NCBI GenBank assembly: GCA_013042165.1
Contig: JABDQT010000200.1
Location: 1 to 6,438, forward strand
DNA length: 6,438 nt
Source: Kiritimatiellales bacterium
GTDB lineage: Bacteria > Verrucomicrobiota > Kiritimatiellia > Kiritimatiellales > Pontiellaceae
Direction: 5' to 3'
Positions 1-5,796 of this stretch are shown here, one piece after another (position 1 is the first letter of the stretch; each line of letters starts with the position of its first letter). Made by a program: the position numbers and the translations under genes. The notes below the pieces were generated by a model. That model did not search any database, was not told the origin of the DNA, and was given only the letters and a program-made list of their open reading frames with translations.

Positions 1-216
1 CAGCAAGGGGGTCTTCCGGCCCGATGCGCGTGCATCGTCGGCGGTCTTGGCCTGCGCCAGGGCGCTCTCGTGATCAAGGGTCAGGTAGGCCCCGATTTTT
101 CCATCGGTCGCGTCAATGGAGGAAAGGATGTCGTTGACAATATCGACGGAAGTGCATTCGCCGGCTTCCAGCTTATCCAATAGTTCGGCAATCGTGAGTG
201 TGTGCAAGTCAGCCAT
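1..216 (-). CDS. gatA: Asp-tRNA(Asn)/Glu-tRNA(Gln) amidotransferase subunit A, N-terminal part (runs off the left edge)
   Basis: GatA is the amidase subunit of GatCAB, which converts Glu-tRNA(Gln) and/or Asp-tRNA(Asn) to the amidated tRNA in the cytoplasm. Only the first 72 codons are in the window. They begin MADLHTLTIAELLDKLEAGE and continue through the SIDATDGKIGAYLTLD stretch typical of the helical GatA N-terminus. The Lys-Ser-Ser catalytic triad and amidase signature would lie beyond the left edge and cannot be checked. The ATG at 216 is chosen because it starts the family-typical sequence and has an AGGA ribosome-binding site at 222-225 that overlaps the gatC TAG stop, with a 5-nt spacer. 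That arrangement, with only 7 nt between the genes, implies translational coupling to gatC. The identification rests on N-terminal similarity plus the gatC neighbour. Confidence 0.93.
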   Translation of the reverse strand, partial: MADLHTLTIAELLDKLEAGECTSVDIVNDILSSIDATDGKIGAYLTLDHESALAQAKTADDARASGRKTPLL

Positions 217-223
217 GGGATTC

Positions 224-520
224 CTATTGGTCGATGATTTTTGGGACGCGGATCTGTCCGTCGGTGGAAGCGGGTGCATTGGCCATGACGTCCTGATGAT
301 TAAGGCTTGTGCCCACCTCATCCTCGCGAAGTACGTTATACACCGGAATCGCGTGGGCGGTGGGCTCAACGTCCTTCACATCGAGTTCGTTGAGCTGCTC
401 GACATAGTGCAAAATCTGATCAAGCTGCCCCTGAAAAAGTTTGGTCTCTTCGTCGGTCAGATCAACGCATGCAAGCTTCGCGACATAGCCGACATCCATT
501 CCTTCATGAATTTCAGACAT
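224..520 (-). CDS. gatC: Asp-tRNA(Asn)/Glu-tRNA(Gln) amidotransferase subunit C
   Basis: GatC is the small subunit that wraps around and stabilises GatA in the GatCAB amidotransferase. The 98-residue product has the usual family length. It shows the typical order: an N-terminal VGYVAKLACVDLTDEE helix, a LDQILHYVEQLNELD helix, the VEPTAHAIPVYNVLREDEV segment, and a C-terminal GQIRVPKII motif. The reading frame stays open upstream to 598, but the added residues (MHPFEVAPARG...) are not family-like and would read through the terminator at 540-574. The ATG at 520 has a purine-rich AGGTAGGGAA stretch directly ahead of it, so I use that start. gatA follows 7 nt downstream. gatB is not in the window. 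Confidence 0.95.
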   Translation of the reverse strand: MSEIHEGMDVGYVAKLACVDLTDEETKLFQGQLDQILHYVEQLNELDVKDVEPTAHAIPVYNVLREDEVGTSLNHQDVMANAPASTDGQIRVPKIIDQ

Positions 521-539
521 TTCCCTACCTCTGGTTACC

Positions 540-574
540 AAAAACAAAGCCCGCAGTATAAATAAACCGCGGGC
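540..574 (-). terminator. Intrinsic terminator between epsI and gatC
   Basis: Read on the minus strand, GCCCGC (574-569) pairs perfectly with GCGGGC (554-549). The stem extends inward by a G-U and two more pairs around an AT-rich loop of about 8 nt. It is followed by TTTGTTTTT (548-540). This is a textbook rho-independent terminator for the exosortase/epsI transcript, 26 nt after the epsI stop. Its T-tract ends only about 20 nt before the gatC ATG, so it could also act as a leader attenuator if the gatC promoter lies upstream of it. Confidence 0.8.
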
Positions 575-600
575 AGGCGCAACTTCGAAGGGATGCAAGA

Positions 601-1398
601 TTATTGCTGGCCGTAGACCTTGTTTCGCAAGCTTTCGGTGAGGACATGCGGATAGACCTGCTGCACAAAATCGATGATGTCTTTCTCGAACTCAATGCCT
701 TCAGCCCTGCGTGTACCCTGCACGGAAATATAGGCCCAGCGGTTGGCCGTACTTCGCACCACCCGGTCCCAGGCCAGCCAGAACATACGGGAGTAGTGTG
801 ATGGGGTTTCCCGATCCTGACCTACAAACCAGTAAGCATAGAAGGAATAATACGGCACGGGACCTTCAGCTGTCTGATAAGTACGGGAGGTTTTGATGAC
901 CTTCAACTTAAGCGGGTCACGGCCCTCCAGCGGAACCTTCAACGTATATTCCTTGTCCAGCGTGCTACCCTGCCCCTTCAGACAGCGTTGGGGACGGTGG
1001 ATACTGTCGCGGGCGGTTCCACTCAACACGATCGATGTAAAGAGTCGGGTACCGGCACTGTTGGTATAGGCCGATTTAAGAAATTCGGTATCCTCTGGGA
1101 GCTGTTCCTTCTCGGCACGGGCCATGTTGAACAAGGTTTCCCCGCAGTCCGGACAAATATCGGGAATTTCCAGATCGCTGACGTAGAAGGACGCATCGCG
1201 GTAATCCTTCGCGCATGCTTCAGGATTATGGCAGAACCGCAGCTCGTTCCCGTCCCAGCCCGACACTTTACCGGGCAGCTCCATGGCCACCCCCGGAATG
1301 AAGTTGAGCTCGACACCGACCGTAAAAGCCAGCGCAAAAGCAGAAAGGGTCATGAGAACAATGATAATCAGGAATGGCTTAAATAGGCTTTTTTCCAT
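601..1398 (-). CDS. epsI: Exosortase-associated EpsI-family protein with a cysteine-rich insertion
   Basis: EpsI/DUF3485 proteins are membrane-anchored partners of exosortases. They occur as separate genes or fused to the exosortase C-terminus, and their biochemical role is not firmly established. The 265-residue product has an N-terminal membrane anchor (about residues 8-28) and then an extracytoplasmic domain. Family hallmarks are visible: SGWDGNEL (46-53), LPEDTEFLKSAYTN (100-113) and the conserved SIHRPQRCLKGQG block (132-144, with His133 and Cys139). Between the first two blocks lies an insertion of roughly 45 residues with Cys56, Cys62, Cys82 and Cys85 (CX5C and CX2C), which I do not expect in ordinary EpsI proteins. 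The ATG at 1398 has a GGGAG ribosome-binding site about 11 nt upstream, inside the exosortase gene. The 31-nt overlap with that gene suggests co-translation. The family call is firm; the function of the insertion is unknown. Confidence 0.88.
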   Translation of the reverse strand: MEKSLFKPFLIIIVLMTLSAFALAFTVGVELNFIPGVAMELPGKVSGWDGNELRFCHNPEACAKDYRDASFYVSDLEIPDICPDCGETLFNMARAEKEQLPEDTEFLKSAYTNSAGTRLFTSIVLSGTARDSIHRPQRCLKGQGSTLDKEYTLKVPLEGRDPLKLKVIKTSRTYQTAEGPVPYYSFYAYWFVGQDRETPSHYSRMFWLAWDRVVRSTANRWAYISVQGTRRAEGIEFEKDIIDFVQQVYPHVLTESLRNKVYGQQ

Positions 1399-2264
1399 GA
1401 TGTGAAAAGCTCCCTGTAGTTGATGGTAAGTAGTTTACCAAAACCCACCATCAAACTGATGGCTACGGTGAAAAGTACATAACCCGACCAGTCATGGTGC
1501 AGGCCCGTTCCGAACTGCTGTCCGGCCGTAATCGAAACCAGTGCAATCGAAATGATTCGGCCAATATTGCCCGCCACGGCGATGGGGATTGAAAAAAGGA
1601 AAAGTAGCCACTTCTTCACAATCCCCTTTTGGGTGAAGTAGGCATATACCGCCGTCAGGGCTGTCATTGCCAACAGCGAGCGAAGACCTGAACAGGGCGC
1701 TTCCACGTTCAACTGGAAAAAGGGCGACAGTAATTGCGTACCCACCCGCTCGCACTCGATTCCCATCCCCCCGAGCATCGAATGCGCCATGGTGGTGGCA
1801 ATGCGCTGCAATGGTCCCGACAGCGCATCCAGGAAGTTCAATGGAACACAGAAAATCAAATACGCACAGGGAAAGATCAACAGCTTGGCAACCTTCCACC
1901 CAAAGAAATAAAGCGGAATGCCCCAGATAAGCAGAATCAGGCTCATCAGCGAGATACGGGTTTGCTGCATTTTCGCGCCCAGCCAGTGCGCTGCCAATGC
2001 GGTGATAATAATGAAAAGCCCCCACTGGCAAACCTTCTTTGGTGCAGCCATGATTTCATCCCGCTTAGACCAGACCACAAACAGGCTCACAAACGGAATT
2101 AGATAACCATGCGAATAGTCGGCACCGAATGACTGCTTGTCCCCCCAACGGGCAATCATCCACCTAAAGGCAGAATTAGTGTTTACGTTTTCAACGGTAT
2201 TTCCGAAAAGATGGAACAGGACAAAGCGAAAGCCGATGATTACGGAGGCGAAGCCGTTATTCAT
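1368..2264 (-). CDS. Exosortase/archaeosortase-family transpeptidase
   Basis: Exosortases are multi-pass inner-membrane cysteine enzymes that cleave C-terminal sorting signals (PEP-CTERM and relatives) and process the exported proteins. Counting from the chosen ATG (298 residues), the protein has many hydrophobic segments and the three expected catalytic sites: Cys191 in APCSGLRSLL, Arg236 in SIPIAVAGNIGRI, and His257 in HDWSGYVLF. The early DYSHGYLIPFVSL motif (49-61) is also typical. The frame is open upstream: a TTG at 2384 (AGGA ribosome-binding site) and an ATG at 2342 are alternative starts, giving 338 and 324 residues. I prefer the ATG at 2264 because AAAGGTGA lies just ahead of it, the length suits the family, and the extra residues are hydrophilic and unlike exosortases. 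The 3' end overlaps epsI by 31 nt. I cannot assign an Xrt subclass, and no sorted substrate is encoded here. Confidence 0.9.
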   Translation of the reverse strand: MNNGFASVIIGFRFVLFHLFGNTVENVNTNSAFRWMIARWGDKQSFGADYSHGYLIPFVSLFVVWSKRDEIMAAPKKVCQWGLFIIITALAAHWLGAKMQQTRISLMSLILLIWGIPLYFFGWKVAKLLIFPCAYLIFCVPLNFLDALSGPLQRIATTMAHSMLGGMGIECERVGTQLLSPFFQLNVEAPCSGLRSLLAMTALTAVYAYFTQKGIVKKWLLFLFSIPIAVAGNIGRIISIALVSITAGQQFGTGLHHDWSGYVLFTVAISLMVGFGKLLTINYRELFTSWKKAYLSHS

Positions 2265-2385
2265 CAATTCACCTTTCGACAGCGCTCCCAGACGCCATCG
2301 ATCACTCCATATCATTGTTTTTCCAGTATCCATGGTATCCATAGGAATAACCCCTGCTGCATCTAATCGGACATTCTGTAGCAAA

Positions 2386-2401
2386 GAACTTCCTGAAGTT
2401 C
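2386..2401. promoter_or_regulatory. 16-bp perfect inverted repeat upstream of the exosortase gene (possible operator)
   Basis: GAACTTC-CT-GAAGTTC has two perfect 7-bp arms around 2 nt. It is directly followed by a further GAAC at 2404-2407, so GTTC-AA-GAAC forms a second, shorter dyad. The spacing suits a dimeric regulator better than an RNA hairpin, because a 2-nt loop is too tight. It lies 122 nt before the preferred exosortase start. A role in exosortase regulation is inference. Confidence 0.4.
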
Positions 2402-2537
2402 AAGAACGGTTACGAATGAGACCCTTCCAAATTGATGAACGCTAGGACCCGCTGAAGCATCGATTCGTTCAAAACAACGTTATTTTAATAGAGGTTTCAT
2501 GCGACACTATGGCGCACGCATTAGCGAAAAATTAGGC

Positions 2538-2567
2538 TTGCAAACTTAACGCCGATTCCAATAATAG
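2538..2567 (+). promoter_or_regulatory. Candidate promoter for tRNA-Gly
   Basis: TTGCAA at 2538-2543 resembles a -35 box. The AT-rich AATAATAG at 2560-2567 supplies a -10-like hexamer at a spacing of 16-18 nt. Transcription would begin near 2573-2575, about 13-15 nt before the mature tRNA 5' end. The boxes match consensus only partly. Confidence 0.45.
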
Positions 2568-2587
2568 CGCTTCCTTTTTGAGGAAAA

Positions 2588-2662
2588 GCGAGCGTAGCTC
2601 AGTGGTAGAGCCCCACCTTGCCAAGGTGACTGTCGTGAGTTCGAATCTCATCGCTCGCTCCA
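2588..2662 (+). tRNA. tRNA-Gly(GCC)
   Basis: The gene folds as a full cloverleaf. Acceptor GCGAGCG (2588-2594) pairs with CGCTCGC (2652-2658), followed by discriminator T and an encoded CCA (2660-2662). The D arm contains AGCTCAGTGGTAGAGC. The anticodon loop TTGCCAA (2618-2624) gives anticodon GCC at 2620-2622, reading GGC/GGU glycine codons. The T arm has the TTCGAAT loop. The outermost anticodon-stem position is a C-A mismatch (2613/2629), a small irregularity that should not prevent function. Confidence 0.97.
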
Positions 2663-2667
2663 ATTTC

Positions 2668-2702
2668 AACCCGCTCCGAGGTTTCGGAGCGGGTTTTCTT
2701 TT
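2668..2702 (+). terminator. Intrinsic terminator after tRNA-Gly
   Basis: CCCGCTCCGA (2670-2679) and TCGGAGCGGG (2684-2693) form a perfect 10-bp GC-rich stem with a GGTT loop, extendable by two A-T pairs, followed by TTTTCTTTT. It begins 6 nt after the encoded CCA. It works on the plus strand only: the minus-strand sequence after the hairpin is not T-rich. It makes tRNA-Gly and tRNA-Arg separate transcription units unless it leaks. Confidence 0.92.
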
Positions 2703-2711
2703 GAGTTGGGA

Positions 2712-2742
2712 TTGCAATTCAGCGCATGATTCCCGATGTTAT
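2712..2742 (+). promoter_or_regulatory. Weak candidate promoter for tRNA-Arg
   Basis: Because a strong terminator separates the two tRNAs, tRNA-Arg should need its own promoter in 2703-2755. The best I see is TTGCAA (2712-2717), the same -35-like hexamer as ahead of tRNA-Gly, with TGTTAT (2737-2742) after 19 nt. The match is poor and the spacing long, so this is tentative. Confidence 0.25.
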
Positions 2743-2755
2743 TTGCGCTTTTGTT

Positions 2756-4104
<1,349 letters not shown>

Positions 4105-4106
4105 CG

Positions 4107-5201
4107 CTAGGCCCCGGCCACTCTTTCAAGCAGATCGGCCAAACGACTGGCAGCATCAGGCTGTGCCTGCTTTTTCATGGCGGTGGACATGGCCTGCAAC
4201 CGTGCCGGCTTCTGCGACACATTGATCAGGTAGTCGCGCAGCCAGGTGTCGGTAAGATCCTCCTGGGCGACGACATCCGCTGCGCCGGAATCCTGGAGTA
4301 CACGCGCGTTGCTCATTTGGTGATTGCGCACGGCATGAGGATACGGGACCAACAGAGCCGGAACCCCGAAAGCTGCGAGTTCGGCACAGGTGGCCGCACC
4401 CGAACGACAGATGGCGAGATCGGCGGCAAGATATTTGGCTTCCATGTCCTGAACAAAATGGTGCACGCGTGCCTTGGTCCCGAGCTCAGCATAAACCGCC
4501 TCAAGCGACTCCTTGTCCTGCAGACCGGCAATATGCTCCACCTGTAGACGAAGACCTTTCGCAGCGGCCGCAGCGATAGCATTGGGAACGGTTTCGTTGA
4601 GAATCTGCGCCCCTCGACTGCCGCCCATCACCAGAACGCGCAAGCCATCCTCTGGCGCGCGCATCGAGCGTGGCTGCCGGCTGGCGATCTCCAGCGCCTT
4701 GCGCAACGGCATACCCGTGGTAACGATATTGCCGTGCTTCATATAGGAACCGGTCCGATCGAAACTAACTGCAATCGTATCGGCTTTGCGGGCAAGCAGG
4801 GAAACTGCGCGGCCCGGAACCAAATTGGCTTCATGCAATACATAGGGAATGTCGAATTTCGCGGCAGCCCGTACCGGCCCAAAGGAAGCATAGCTGCCCA
4901 TGGCCAGCATGGCATGGGGGGCCTGTTCCCGCATCAATCCGATGGACAGCCTGTAGGCTTTGCGCAGTTTTACAACAGTCTGAAGACTGCGCAGTGAAAA
5001 ACCAAACTGGAAGCCTTCTGAGGGAACGGTCAGGATATCGCCTTGCCAAGCCTTGATGGCATCGTGTTCCACATCCTTCCCCGCAAGCCAGAGCGTCACA
5101 TCATGACCACGCTCGGCCAATGCACCGGCCGTTGCAAGTCCCGGAAAAATATGCCCCCCGGTGCCGCCGCACGCCACGCCAAATTTCAAGACCCTGCCCA
5201 T
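4107..5201 (-). CDS. murG: UDP-GlcNAc--undecaprenyl-PP-MurNAc-pentapeptide GlcNAc transferase
   Basis: MurG is a peripheral inner-membrane GT-B glycosyltransferase that adds GlcNAc to lipid I to make lipid II. The 364-residue product has normal length. Visible motifs are the N-terminal GGTGGHIFPG loop (12-21), HEANLVPG (123-130; family HEQN...PG), GGSRGA (193-198), and the C-domain donor site CRSGAATCAEL (265-275) and PYPHAVRNHQMSNA (286-299). The ATG at 5201 has AAGGATGGGGGAG ahead of it and begins the family-typical sequence. murC follows after 2 nt, so the two genes form an operon. The usual neighbours ftsW and murD (upstream) and murB (downstream) are absent: the next gene upstream is divergent. 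murG therefore should have a promoter in 5202-5325, but I could not pick a convincing minus-strand one. Confidence 0.96.
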   Translation of the reverse strand: MGRVLKFGVACGGTGGHIFPGLATAGALAERGHDVTLWLAGKDVEHDAIKAWQGDILTVPSEGFQFGFSLRSLQTVVKLRKAYRLSIGLMREQAPHAMLAMGSYASFGPVRAAAKFDIPYVLHEANLVPGRAVSLLARKADTIAVSFDRTGSYMKHGNIVTTGMPLRKALEIASRQPRSMRAPEDGLRVLVMGGSRGAQILNETVPNAIAAAAAKGLRLQVEHIAGLQDKESLEAVYAELGTKARVHHFVQDMEAKYLAADLAICRSGAATCAELAAFGVPALLVPYPHAVRNHQMSNARVLQDSGAADVVAQEDLTDTWLRDYLINVSQKPARLQAMSTAMKKQAQPDAASRLADLLERVAGA

Positions 5202-5268
5202 GCTCCCCCATCCTTAAAAATCGAGAGCGGTTTCTAGCACAAGCCCTTCGGATTGACACGCTAATTTG

Positions 5269-5296
5269 TTGATGAAACCTTCATCATCCCTATAAT
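5269..5296 (+). promoter_or_regulatory. Sigma-70-like promoter of the small membrane-protein gene
   Basis: TTGATG (5269-5274) and a perfect TATAAT (5291-5296) are separated by 16 nt. Transcription would start near 5303, giving a leader of about 20 nt with ribosome-binding site GGAG at 5314-5317, 8 nt before the ATG at 5326. A TTGACA at 5253-5258 also matches the -35 consensus but is 32 nt from this -10 box and probably unrelated. Confidence 0.7.
5270..5286. promoter_or_regulatory. 17-bp inverted repeat within the promoter (candidate operator)
   Basis: TGATGAA-ACC-TTCATCA has perfect 7-bp arms around 3 nt. It overlaps the -35 box and most of the spacer of the promoter at 5269-5296, a position where a bound dimer would block RNA polymerase. 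Because it sits in the shared 124-nt gap, it could also affect the divergent murG operon. The regulator is unknown and not encoded in the window. Confidence 0.5.
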
Positions 5297-5325
5297 CCGG
5301 TGTCAGTTATCTTGGAGTGATTACC

Positions 5326-5796
5326 ATGGAAGACCTAGATCCAATCAAACTAAAAGCCGAGCTCGACCAGTTTAAAAAAGAAAAGGAAAAGATCCGGCAG
5401 CTGATGGGACAGATCGGCGGGAAGCATGCGGAGCGCAACGATCGTCGTATCAACATCTTTTTTATCAGTGCCATCTCGCTGCTTGCCACGAATGACATGC
5501 TCCACCACCTCGGCGGTTATAATACACCGATCCCGTCGCTCTTCTCGCTGGAAATCGCGGTGCTGCTGGTGTCGGTGAAAATCATCTGGATGATGCATAA
5601 GTCCACGAAGGTGGAGCATTTTCAGTTCTGGATACTGAACTCCATTGAGTTCAGGCTGAACGATGTGGCGAAGCAGTTGCGCAATCTGGAGAAAACCGTT
5701 ACGAAATTCCATACCGAAGAAGAGCTGGAGCAAACCATTGTTCCGGCCATCAACGAAATGGAAGCACCTGATCCAGAGAAGAAGCCCCCAGAATAA
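5326..5796 (+). CDS. Unrecognised small membrane protein with two transmembrane helices and flanking coiled-coil-like segments
   Basis: I do not recognise this 156-residue protein as a named family. It starts with a highly charged helical segment (about 5-40, KLKAELDQFKKEKEKIRQL, then GGKHAERNDRR). Two hydrophobic helices follow, about 42-60 (INIFFISAISLLATNDMLH) and 71-90 (SLFSLEIAVLLVSVKIIWMM), joined by a short loop HHLGGYNTPIP. Positive residues flank both helices on the outer sides, suggesting a hairpin with both termini in the cytoplasm. The C-terminal half has KVEHFQFWILNSIEFRLNDVAKQLRNLEK (95-123), a probable amphipathic or coiled helix, and an acidic/proline-rich tail. The ATG at 5326 has GGAG 8 nt upstream; the in-frame GTG at 5317 is rejected because it overlaps that GGAG. 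The gene has its own promoter and a dyad operator candidate, which supports real expression. Its last 47 nt overlap the convergent epmA-like gene. Confidence 0.8.
   Translation: MEDLDPIKLKAELDQFKKEKEKIRQLMGQIGGKHAERNDRRINIFFISAISLLATNDMLHHLGGYNTPIPSLFSLEIAVLLVSVKIIWMMHKSTKVEHFQFWILNSIEFRLNDVAKQLRNLEKTVTKFHTEEELEQTIVPAINEMEAPDPEKKPPE

Larger units (their letters stand above)
2265..2587. other. Non-coding region between the exosortase gene and tRNA-Gly
   Basis: This stretch is AT-richer than its neighbours. It contains the alternative in-frame exosortase starts (2384, 2342), a 16-bp dyad at 2386-2401, and a likely plus-strand tRNA promoter at 2538-2567. No convincing ORF or RNA gene is seen. 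I could not find a clear sigma-70 promoter for the exosortase on the minus strand, nor a sigma-54 GG-N10-GC element. Confidence 0.6.

Noticed and set aside
521..598. N-terminal extension of gatC from an upstream start at 598
   Set aside because: The added residues are not GatC-like, the stretch contains the terminator, and ATG 520 has a good ribosome-binding site.
1492..2031. 179-codon minus-strand ORF in another frame of the exosortase gene
   Set aside because: It overlaps the exosortase coding region entirely, and only the exosortase frame carries the conserved Cys, Arg and His motifs.
2511..2525. Sigma-54-like GG...GC element upstream of the exosortase gene
   Set aside because: The spacing is 11 nt instead of 10, the core is poor, and it points away from the exosortase gene.
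2568..2590. Leader hairpin CGCTTCCT...AGGAAAAGCG just before tRNA-Gly
   Set aside because: The arms pair only with a 2-nt bulge and would take in the tRNA 5' end; this is more likely chance than a functional element.
5253..5258. Consensus TTGACA as the -35 of the TATAAT at 5291
   Set aside because: The 32-nt spacing is far too long; TTGATG at 5269 with a 16-nt spacer fits.
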